Assembly (NCBI GenBank): GCA_026002025.1
Contig: BOAU01000067.1
Coordinates: 1-11,607 of the forward strand
Source: Spirochaetia bacterium
GTDB lineage: Bacteria > Spirochaetota > Spirochaetia > Treponematales > Breznakiellaceae
Direction of reading: 5' to 3'
Length of the DNA: 11,607 nt
The position numbers and the translations under genes were made by a program. Below, one piece after another: positions 1-5,158 of this stretch. Position 1 is the stretch's first letter; every line of letters starts with the position of its first letter. The notes below the pieces were generated by a model, which ran no database searches, had not been told where the DNA came from, and worked only from the letters and a program-made list of their open reading frames with translations.

Positions 1-441
1 TCCCCCTGTCCCCACGCTAACGCCTGCCCCCTTCCCGGCGGGCTCCACGCAAAATGGTGCCACTTTAATTTTGATACGCTTGACGCCCCCGCCGCATTAC
101 AGAGACTTTCCTCCGCAGCGGGTATCCCCAAGGAGCGGGCGGTCTTGAGTTTTCTGTTTGCGGGTACATCCGGGCCAGGCGGTCATCCTGCAGAAAAGGC
201 AGTTGATGCGAAACCGGTGACGCCATCCGCCGGGCTGCCCGTGCGAATCATCTCCGATGCCTTCCCGGTGCCGCCGGGCCGGTATGGGCGTTACGGCTGT
301 TCCGCGAAAGGCTTGATTTTGGCGGCGGGCACTCAGCAGACGGTGGAAAAACTACCCTCCGGGGCGCTGGTCAACATGGTCATGAAGGGAAAGGAAAAGC
401 CGGACCCCAAGAGCGGGGCGATAGTAGCGGCGGTGGAATAG
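1..441 (+). CDS. Rsm22-family ribosomal small-subunit protein/methyltransferase-like, C-terminal part (5' truncated by window edge)
   Basis: The frame is open from base 1 to the TAG at 439-441 (146 residues), so the gene begins outside the window; a TTG at 145 is internal, not the start. The visible part begins with a cysteine pattern C3-P-H5-x3-C9-P followed by W19-C20-H21-F. This is the signature of the C-terminal region of Rsm22/METTL17-like proteins. A fourth cysteine, C100, lies in a GRYGRYGC segment. In mitochondrial relatives four cysteines hold a 4Fe-4S cluster; that this copy binds one is inference. Family members are methyltransferase-like proteins associated with the small ribosomal subunit. 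The N-terminal SAM-binding half is missing here, so activity cannot be judged. The gene converges on the ORF6N gene with a 10-base gap and no convincing terminator between them. Confidence 0.78.
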   Translation, partial: SPCPHANACPLPGGLHAKWCHFNFDTLDAPAALQRLSSAAGIPKERAVLSFLFAGTSGPGGHPAEKAVDAKPVTPSAGLPVRIISDAFPVPPGRYGRYGCSAKGLILAAGTQQTVEKLPSGALVNMVMKGKEKPDPKSGAIVAAVE

Positions 442-451
442 CCGAAAAAAG

Positions 452-964
452 TTAAGGCCTAAAGCCGATTGGTTTTGTCGGGGGCGGCGGACTGGCGATA
501 AAGCCGTTCAGCGCCCTGATAATGTCATCCACCCGTTTGTCGTTGCGTTCGATGTATAAGAGCAGCAGTTTGCGCAATTCCAGAATTTGTTCGTTTGTGC
601 CGGTCTGCGCGAGCGCATACTGACGCATTTGCACAAAAACGCGCATGATTTTGATGTTTACATCAATTGCAATCTCGCTTTTCAAAACGCTGGACAGCAT
701 CAGAATGCCGTGTTCGGTAAAAGCGTAAGGTTTATACTTTCGTGAATCCCGGCTAAAGGTCACAAATTGTGACCTTAAAGATTCCCATTCTTCCGTATTC
801 AATTGAAACATGAAATCCTGCGGAAACCGCTCCATATTGCGTTTTACCGCCTGATTTAAGACTTTGGTTCCAACCTGATACAGCTGCGCCAGGTCGCTGT
901 CAAGCATCACTTTACACCCGCGAATTTCGTGGATCATACTGGGGATGGGTAGTGCTTCGTCCAT
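452..964 (-). CDS. ORF6N-domain DNA-binding protein
   Basis: A 170-residue protein. The start ATG at 964-962 is chosen because GGAGG lies 5 bases upstream of it; a longer frame reaches 1009 but its start has no such site. Residues about 9-95 match the ORF6N domain (IHEIRGCKVMLDSDLAQLY, then VLNQAVKRNMERFP and the PYAFTEHGILMLSSVLKS block). This domain is found in phage antirepressor-like and stand-alone bacterial proteins. The C-terminal third is helical and charged (LELRKLLLLYIERNDKRVDDI), ending in a proline-rich tail. The codons for L63-T69 (LRSQFVT) form a perfect DNA palindrome that recurs twice in the gene's own upstream region. Autoregulation through those sites is plausible but unproven. 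The exact role of ORF6N proteins is poorly known. No phage genes are nearby, so this is a stand-alone accessory gene. Confidence 0.88.
   Translation of the reverse strand: MDEALPIPSMIHEIRGCKVMLDSDLAQLYQVGTKVLNQAVKRNMERFPQDFMFQLNTEEWESLRSQFVTFSRDSRKYKPYAFTEHGILMLSSVLKSEIAIDVNIKIMRVFVQMRQYALAQTGTNEQILELRKLLLLYIERNDKRVDDIIRALNGFIASPPPPTKPIGFRP
741..780. repeat. 40-bp direct repeat, copy inside the ORF6N gene
   Basis: About 34 of 40 bases match 1081-1120, exactly 340 bases away. It contains the perfect palindrome 756-776 (10-bp arms around one base, core GGTCACAAATTGTGACC). On the minus strand it encodes LRSQFVTFSRDSR of the ORF6N protein, in the middle of the domain. Confidence 0.85.
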
Positions 965-1026
965 AATTTCCTCCACTGCATATGATACACTCTTGGTAAA
1001 AAAATACACTAAAAAGCGCTAAAAAC

Positions 1027-1040
1027 ATGACATTTGTCAT
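1027..1040. repeat. Short palindrome ATGACA-TT-TGTCAT
   Basis: Perfect 6-base arms separated by two bases, next to the larger palindrome at 1045-1071 in the ORF6N upstream region. It could be a half-related operator or chance in AT-rich DNA. Confidence 0.35.
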
Positions 1041-1044
1041 ATTT

Positions 1045-1071
1045 TTTGAGGTCACAATTTGTGACCTCAAA
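1045..1071. promoter_or_regulatory. Perfect 27-bp palindrome, putative operator between ORF6N gene and ogt
   Basis: Two 13-base arms surround a single central base, with core GGTCACAATTTGTGACC. The core is the same as in the palindrome inside the ORF6N gene (756-776). Centre-to-centre distance to the imperfect copy at 1092-1120 is 48 bases. It lies in the divergent intergenic region, upstream of both genes. The single-base loop and the lack of a directly following T-run make a transcription terminator unlikely; a binding site for a dimeric regulator is more likely. Its binding protein is unknown. Confidence 0.6.
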
Positions 1072-1080
1072 GTTTTTCCC

Positions 1081-1120
1081 CGTGAGTCCCGGTTAAAGAT
1101 CACAAATCGTGACCTTTAAC
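1081..1120. repeat. 40-bp direct repeat, intergenic copy
   Basis: About 34 of 40 bases match 741-780. Its minus-strand translation in the matching frame is RSRFVIFNRDSRG, clearly related to the ORF6N internal segment. It includes the imperfect palindrome 1092-1120 (14-base arms around one base, two mismatches). It could be a relic of a duplicated ORF6N fragment, a dispersed palindromic element or an operator. Confidence 0.82.
1092..1120. promoter_or_regulatory. Imperfect 29-bp palindrome, putative operator upstream of ogt
   Basis: Arms 1092-1105 and 1107-1120 match at 12 of 14 positions around one central base. It is a degenerate version of the 27-bp palindrome at 1045-1071. It ends 18 bases before a perfect TATAAT hexamer (1138-1143). 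A protein bound here would cover the -35 position of that candidate ogt promoter. Confidence 0.5.
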
Positions 1121-1137
1121 TTTGTTTTCTTCTTATC

Positions 1138-1143
1138 TATAAT
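1138..1143 (+). promoter_or_regulatory. ogt: Candidate -10 hexamer (TATAAT) for ogt
   Basis: Perfect -10 consensus. The -35 equivalent (TTTAAC at 1115-1120, 17-base spacing) is weak and sits in the palindrome 1092-1120. The expected transcription start near 1150 would leave only a 13-base leader with GGAGG at its very beginning. This is unusual and lowers confidence. Confidence 0.35.
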
Positions 1144-1162
1144 GACCAGAGGAGGCCCTCTT

Positions 1163-1660
1163 ATGTTCACCTATACCTGTTCCCTTGATACCCCTTTGGG
1201 GCCAATGACCGCCGCGGCTGAGGGCGAGGCCCTTACCGGGCTCTGGTTCGTGGGACAGAAGTATTATCCGGCCAAGACGGATGCCTGGAGCAACAAGCCC
1301 GATTACCCGGTTTTTGCGGCGCTGCGGGCCTGGCTGGGAGCCTACTTCGAGGGTAAGCAGCCCCCTATTGATTTTCCCGTTAATCCGCAGGGGACCGCCT
1401 TTCAAAATGCGGTATGGGAAATTCTTTTGCAGATTCCTTACGGAAAAGTTAGTACCTATGGTGAGATTGCAAAACAGCTTGCCCATAAGCAGAACACAGC
1501 TTCAATGTCGGCGCAGGCGGTTGGCGGCGCGGTTGGGCATAATCCCATTTCCCTGGTGATTCCCTGCCACCGGGTGGTGGGGGCCGATAAAAGTTTGACC
1601 GGCTACGCAGGGGGCCTCGATAAGAAGGAATATTTGCTGAAGCTTGAGGGGTACAGGTGA
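1163..1660 (+). CDS. ogt: Methylated-DNA-[protein]-cysteine S-methyltransferase
   Basis: A 165-residue protein of normal family length. ATG at 1163 is chosen because GGAGG at 1151-1155 lies 7 bases upstream and the protein then begins directly with the MFTYTCSLDTPLG strand; in-frame starts at 1109 and 1142 are poorer. The suicide enzyme moves the alkyl group from O6-alkylguanine (and O4-alkylthymine) in DNA to its own cysteine. The active site PCHRV is complete, with nucleophile C135. It is preceded by the helix-turn-helix region (FQNAVWEILLQIPYGKVSTYGEIA) and the VGGAVGHNPISLVI block, and followed by the GYAGGLDKKEYLLKLEG tail. The N-terminal domain is short, as in Ogt rather than Ada. The stop overlaps the next gene by 4 bases (GTGA), indicating translational coupling. 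Confidence 0.95.
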   Translation: MFTYTCSLDTPLGPMTAAAEGEALTGLWFVGQKYYPAKTDAWSNKPDYPVFAALRAWLGAYFEGKQPPIDFPVNPQGTAFQNAVWEILLQIPYGKVSTYGEIAKQLAHKQNTASMSAQAVGGAVGHNPISLVIPCHRVVGADKSLTGYAGGLDKKEYLLKLEGYR

Positions 1661-2565
1661 AATTTTCAAAACGATTTTTTCCTGTATTGCTGATCATTGC
1701 GGCGGCGGTAATTCTTGCCGGCTGTTCCAAGCTCCCCCTGCTCAAAAACCTTCTGCAGACTCCCCGGGCGCAGCCTGAGCTTGCGGATGTCATTGCCGAA
1801 TTAAGTACGGACCCTGATTTGCCGGGCGGCGGTGGGAATGACGCCGGTGAATTTAAAAAAATTGTGGCGGATGTTCTTATCGCCGCGGGAATCCCGCCTG
1901 GGCTTTCACAGAAACTGGAAAATGCCGCAGCGGAAAGTCCCGCCTTTATCCTGGACCTTTGGGCCTGCCTTGAGGGGGACCCTTTTTTACGGATACTGGT
2001 GGATAAACAGCACACCCTTCCCGAAGGCTACGAACCGGATGACCTTGTTGAACTAAAAGGCGGCGGTTCCTTTCAGATTGGGAGGCGGGGGCTCATGCTC
2101 CGCAGCGCCGCTGCAACTGCCCTTGAGGAAATGGCCGCCGCTGCAAAGGCCGATGGGGTCACCTTGATTGCCTCTTCCAGTTACCGGTCCTACGATTACC
2201 AGGTGGAGGTGTACGGCCGCGTTGTTAAGGAAATGGGGCAGGAAGCGGCGGATCGGGAATCGGCGCGGCCGGGCCACAGTCAGCACCAGACCGGGCTCGT
2301 GGTGGACTTCGGTTCCATCGACGACAGCTTTGCGGAAACAAAAGCGGGCCGCTGGATGGCAGCCAACGGGAGCCGCTTCGGTTGGTCCATTTCATTCCCC
2401 GACGGCTACGAGGATGTCACCGGTTACCGCTGGGAAAGCTGGCACTACCGTTACGTGGGCCTTGACCTTGCCGCCTTCATCGACACCTGGTTTGAGGGTA
2501 TTCAGCAGTACGCCTTACAGTTTATCCACGAATGGGAAAAGGCCCACGCCGATCTTCCGCAGTAA
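1657..2565 (+). CDS. VanY-type D-alanyl-D-alanine carboxypeptidase, lipoprotein (peptidase M15B)
   Basis: A 302-residue protein starting at GTG 1657, overlapping the ogt stop. A lipoprotein signal peptide is clear: KRF near the start, a hydrophobic core, then lipobox LAGC at residues 20-23 with C23 as the lipidated residue. Residues about 30-125 are an unassigned linker region. The M15B catalytic domain follows (about 135-285). SYRSYDYQ is the substrate-side motif; SQHQTGLVVDF gives zinc ligands H210 and D217; ESWHYRYVG gives the general base E260 and zinc ligand H263. All key residues are present, so an active Zn peptidase trimming the terminal D-Ala of peptidoglycan stem peptides outside the cytoplasmic membrane is expected. 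Vancomycin resistance is not implied, because no vanHAX genes are present. The gene ends two bases from the converging kinase gene. Confidence 0.9.
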   Translation: MKFSKRFFPVLLIIAAAVILAGCSKLPLLKNLLQTPRAQPELADVIAELSTDPDLPGGGGNDAGEFKKIVADVLIAAGIPPGLSQKLENAAAESPAFILDLWACLEGDPFLRILVDKQHTLPEGYEPDDLVELKGGGSFQIGRRGLMLRSAAATALEEMAAAAKADGVTLIASSSYRSYDYQVEVYGRVVKEMGQEAADRESARPGHSQHQTGLVVDFGSIDDSFAETKAGRWMAANGSRFGWSISFPDGYEDVTGYRWESWHYRYVGLDLAAFIDTWFEGIQQYALQFIHEWEKAHADLPQ

Positions 2566-2567
2566 TA

Positions 2568-3125
2568 CTACAGCGACTTTAAGTAGCCCAACAGTATTGC
2601 TAAACCCCTGTTGTCGGGGTTGTCGAAAAGGCCGTTCAGCACAATGTCCGCGTGCCAGCGGGTTGGTTCCACCAGTTCATCGTGGCGGTAGCGCACCGTA
2701 TCCAGATAGCGGTTTACTACTTCGTCAAAGCTTTGGCCCCGCTGGGTGTGACGGCGGATACGGCGGACCAGCCGTTCATCGCTTTTAAGATCCACGAAAA
2801 CTTTAAGGTCCAGCCGTTTGCGGATCTTCTCAAGATGAAAGGCAAAGAGCCCGTCGATGATAACAAAGTCAGGCTTTGCGTTTATCGCCTCTTCAAAGGC
2901 GGCGTAGAGTTCCTCCAGCCGCATGCCGTCTGGGTGGTTGTGTTCAACGTATTCGATCCCCGTTATGGGGGCGATGGTCCTGGCCGGGGGATTCATGAAG
3001 TAGGTGTCCATGTTTATCACCGTTACCGTGCGGGGCGCGAGGGCGGCCTTCAGTTTTTCTGCGGCAAAGGATTTTCCGCTGCAGGTGCCCCCCGCAAAAC
3101 CGATGATGTAAGGTTTCTTGTCCAT
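2568..3125 (-). CDS. Uridine kinase-like P-loop kinase (phosphoribulokinase/uridine kinase family)
   Basis: A 185-residue protein. The P-loop GGTCSGKS is at residues 12-19. The NMDTYF segment with D40 and Y42 corresponds to the substrate-side D-x-Y motif of uridine kinases. A Walker-B-like strand VIIDGLFAF is followed by the arginine-rich lid RRIRRHTQRGQSF and the EPTRWHADIVLNG end block typical of the family. It is a little shorter than classic Udk (about 210 residues). The sequence supports an NTP-dependent small-molecule kinase, probably acting on a nucleoside; the true substrate cannot be read off. GAGGAG lies 10 bases before the ATG, a slightly long spacing. It lies 41 bases downstream of the MATE gene on the same strand, so the two are probably co-transcribed. 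Confidence 0.85.
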   Translation of the reverse strand: MDKKPYIIGFAGGTCSGKSFAAEKLKAALAPRTVTVINMDTYFMNPPARTIAPITGIEYVEHNHPDGMRLEELYAAFEEAINAKPDFVIIDGLFAFHLEKIRKRLDLKVFVDLKSDERLVRRIRRHTQRGQSFDEVVNRYLDTVRYRHDELVEPTRWHADIVLNGLFDNPDNRGLAILLGYLKSL

Positions 3126-3166
3126 AATAATATAACTCCTCTGTATTTATGCGGTTTCCACTTTAC

Positions 3167-4585
3167 TTAGGCATCTACTGATGCCATGGCCCGTAGTCTT
3201 TTCAGTTCAAAGAAGATCATAATCCCGGTAAGCAAAATTGCAAAGCCGTCCGCCACCGGCGCGGCTGCAATTACCCCGTGGAGCCCCCAGATTTTTCCGA
3301 AGATCAGTATACAGGGGATCAGCACTATAAACTGCCTGAGCATTGACAGAAAGATTGAAACTTTGGGCCGCCCGGTAACCACATACATATTGGTGGACAC
3401 GATCTGGAAGCCGTTCAGGGGCAGCATGATCATCATCACCCGCATGGCCCATGGCGCAAACTTAAGGAGGGCCTCGCTGCCATCGGGGGCGAAGATGCTG
3501 ATCAGGAAATCGGGGAAGAGTTCTCCGATTGCGAAGCCCAGGGTGCAGATCGCGGTGGCCGCCGTGATGGCCCCCAGGTAGGCCTTGAGTACTCGGTGAT
3601 ATTTTTTCGCCCCGTAGTTGTAACCCAGGATCGGCTGGGCTCCCTGGTTGATGCCGAAGACCGGCATCAGGATCAGCATAGAGATGGAGCCCACGATGTT
3701 CATCCCCGACAGGGCGATGTCCCCGCCGTTGGCAACCCCCAGGGCATCCGCGCCGTACCAGCCCATGCTGGTGTTGTAGAGGAGCTGCACCCCGGACATG
3801 ATGAATTGCAGAATGAACTGCGCCGAGCCAAAGGCTATGATTTGTCCGATGATCCCCAGGGAAGGCTTGAAGGTCTTGAGCCGCAGCTTGATCACCGGCT
3901 GTTTCCCAAAACTGAAAGCCAGTATCCAGATTAACGAGGCGAGCTGGGAAATGATCGTTGCCCAGGCGGCCCCTTCGACACCCCAGTCAAACACAAAGAT
4001 GAACAGGGGGTCCAGGAGCATGTTCAGCCCCGCGCCGATGAACATGCTGATCATGGTGATGTTGGGAAAGCCCTGGGCGCGGGTGCAGTGGGAAAAACCG
4101 AAGCCCACCATGGAAAAAATCGATCCGTAAAGGATGATCCGAAAATAATCCCGTGAATAGCTGAGGGCCTCGCTCCCTTCCTGGGCGCCCAGCACGGAAA
4201 GGAGGGGCTCCATAAAGACAAGCCCTGCCGCCATAAAGATAATTCCCATGAGCAGCAGCAGGCAGAAGCAGTGGTTCAGGGCGTTTTCCGCTTCTTCCTG
4301 GCGGCCCTGGCCGAGCCGCATGGAGATCATGTTTGCCGACCCGATCCCAAAGAGCATGGCAAAGGCCATGCTGATGGTCATCAGGGGCAGTACCAGGGAA
4401 AGGCCCCCCAGGGCCACCTCGTTTACCCCCCGGCCCACGAAGATCCGGTCCACCACGTTGTAGAGGGCGTTGACCAGCATCCCGGATATGGCCGGAATGG
4501 AAAAGCGGAGCAGCAGCTTTCCGACGGGCTCAGTGCCCAGGCGGCTGGCGGCATCGGTTTGTTTTGCAGAAACGGAATCAGACAA
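3167..4585 (-). CDS. MATE family efflux transporter (MepA/DinF-like)
   Basis: A 472-residue membrane protein with about 12 predicted transmembrane helices and no signal peptide, the standard size for the multidrug and toxic compound extrusion family. The segment around residues 22-70 (LLLRFSIPAISGM, ALYNVVDRIFVG, GLSLVLPLM) is the hallmark of the MepA-like branch. The second half repeats the pattern, including FGINQGAQPILGYNYGAKK. Such pumps export cationic drugs, dyes or metabolites by Na+ or H+ antiport; the substrate here is unknown. The start is TTG at 4585-4583, with AAGGAG 6 bases upstream (4592-4597). A sigma70-like promoter lies at 4618-4646. The gene is transcribed away from the metal-sensor operon and followed by the kinase gene. 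Confidence 0.93.
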   Translation of the reverse strand: MSDSVSAKQTDAASRLGTEPVGKLLLRFSIPAISGMLVNALYNVVDRIFVGRGVNEVALGGLSLVLPLMTISMAFAMLFGIGSANMISMRLGQGRQEEAENALNHCFCLLLLMGIIFMAAGLVFMEPLLSVLGAQEGSEALSYSRDYFRIILYGSIFSMVGFGFSHCTRAQGFPNITMISMFIGAGLNMLLDPLFIFVFDWGVEGAAWATIISQLASLIWILAFSFGKQPVIKLRLKTFKPSLGIIGQIIAFGSAQFILQFIMSGVQLLYNTSMGWYGADALGVANGGDIALSGMNIVGSISMLILMPVFGINQGAQPILGYNYGAKKYHRVLKAYLGAITAATAICTLGFAIGELFPDFLISIFAPDGSEALLKFAPWAMRVMMIMLPLNGFQIVSTNMYVVTGRPKVSIFLSMLRQFIVLIPCILIFGKIWGLHGVIAAAPVADGFAILLTGIMIFFELKRLRAMASVDA

Positions 4586-4617
4586 TGTTATCTCCTTGAA
4601 ACTTTTTTAACTTGCCT

Positions 4618-4646
4618 ATCATATGCCGTATATTTTAAAGGATCAA
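4618..4646 (-). promoter_or_regulatory. Sigma70-like promoter of the MATE-kinase unit
   Basis: On the minus strand the -35 box TTGATC (4646-4641) and the -10 box TATGAT (4623-4618) are separated by 17 bases. The -10 ends 32 bases before the TTG start of the MATE gene. The outer ArsR-type operator (4674-4693) lies 28 bases upstream of the -35 box, too far to block it directly. Confidence 0.6.
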
Positions 4647-4673
4647 CTGGTCCAGTGGCAGGGTAAAAAAATC

Positions 4674-4693
4674 ATCATTTGAATGCTTGTTCA
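4674..4693 (+). promoter_or_regulatory. Outer ArsR-type operator (putative)
   Basis: ATCATTTGAATG-C-TTGTTCA repeats the sequence at 4741-4760 with a single difference (C for A). It contains the TGAA...TTCA half-site pattern typical of ArsR/SmtB operators. It lies upstream of the -35 box of the sensor promoter, between the two divergent promoters. Confidence 0.6.
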
Positions 4694-4705
4694 TCCATTC
4701 AACTA

Positions 4706-4734
4706 TTGACAAAAAATTTATTCGAGGTTATATT
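4706..4734 (+). promoter_or_regulatory. Sigma70-like promoter of the metal-sensor/ATPase operon
   Basis: A perfect -35 TTGACA (4706-4711), a 17-base spacer and the -10 TATATT (4729-4734). The expected transcription start near 4741 coincides with the beginning of the inner operator, an ideal arrangement for repression by the sensor. Confidence 0.8.
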
Positions 4735-4746
4735 TACCTTATCATT

Positions 4747-4776
4747 TGAATGATTGTTCAATTATTCAATCATTCA
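4747..4776 (+). promoter_or_regulatory. Inner ArsR-type operator with perfect 10-bp inverted repeat
   Basis: TGAATGATTG (4747-4756) and its exact reverse complement CAATCATTCA (4767-4776) are separated by 10 bases. The site overlaps the expected transcription start and ends 6 bases before the ribosome-binding GGAGG of the sensor gene. It is the probable main operator of the sensor. Together with 4674-4693 it brackets the core promoter. Confidence 0.75.
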
Positions 4777-4792
4777 GGTAATGGAGGATGAT

Positions 4793-5158
4793 ATGGGTAA
4801 ATCGAATGCCATTTTGGTTTTTCATCAGGATGATGTTGACCATGCTATGGAAAGCCTTCCACCCCAGGAGGAGCTCAACGATCTGGGTGAATTCTTCAAG
4901 GTCCTGACCGACCCCACCCGGCTCAAGATACTTTACGCCCTGGGCATGGGGGAACTCTGCGTTTTTGACCTTTCGGTGACCATCGGGGCCAGCGTGTCCT
5001 CGGTCAGCCATCACCTTGCGGGGCTTAAACGGGTACGCCTGGTCAAGGCCCGGCGGGACGGCCGGATTATCTACTATTCATTGGATGACGATCATGTCAA
5101 TTCAATCGTCAAATATGCCCGTGAACATTTAGGAGAACACGAACATGGAAATGCTTAA
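4793..5158 (+). CDS. ArsR/SmtB-family metal-sensing repressor (CadC/SmtB-like)
   Basis: A 121-residue winged-helix regulator. ATG 4793 is preferred because GGAGG lies 5 bases upstream (4783-4787); in-frame starts at TTG 4754 and ATG 4781 would overlap the operator or the ribosome site. The core LTDPTRLKILYAL, the recognition helix SVSSVSHHLAGLKR and the wing ARRDGRIIYYSLDD are all clear. The C-terminal helix carries D99-x-H101 and H112-x2-E115, the same spacing as the Zn(II) site of SmtB and CadC. The ELC56VF58DL segment resembles CadC's ELCVCDL, but the second cysteine is phenylalanine, so the CadC-type thiolate Cd/Pb site looks incomplete. Expected role: it represses its own operon and releases DNA when Zn, Cd or a similar ion binds. 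Its 3' end overlaps the ATPase start by 14 bases. Confidence 0.93.
   Translation: MGKSNAILVFHQDDVDHAMESLPPQEELNDLGEFFKVLTDPTRLKILYALGMGELCVFDLSVTIGASVSSVSHHLAGLKRVRLVKARRDGRIIYYSLDDDHVNSIVKYAREHLGEHEHGNA

Noticed and set aside
145..441. Stand-alone 98-residue gene starting at TTG 145
   Set aside because: The frame is open all the way to base 1, and the upstream residues carry the Rsm22 cysteine signature, so this is the end of a longer gene.
1045..1071. Rho-independent terminator
   Set aside because: The loop would be one base, no uninterrupted T-run follows directly on the plus strand, and the site lies upstream of both neighbouring genes rather than at a gene end.
912..1103. Small 63-residue minus-strand gene upstream of and overlapping the ORF6N gene
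   Set aside because: No good ribosome site and it overlaps the ORF6N start in another frame. Its first part is the translated palindrome relic.
741..1120. CRISPR-like repeats
   Set aside because: Only two or three related copies, irregular spacing, one inside a gene, and no cas genes.
2168..2788. 206-residue plus-strand frame overlapping the VanY and kinase genes
   Set aside because: Low-complexity Arg/Pro/Ser-rich shadow frame of two well-supported genes in GC-rich DNA.
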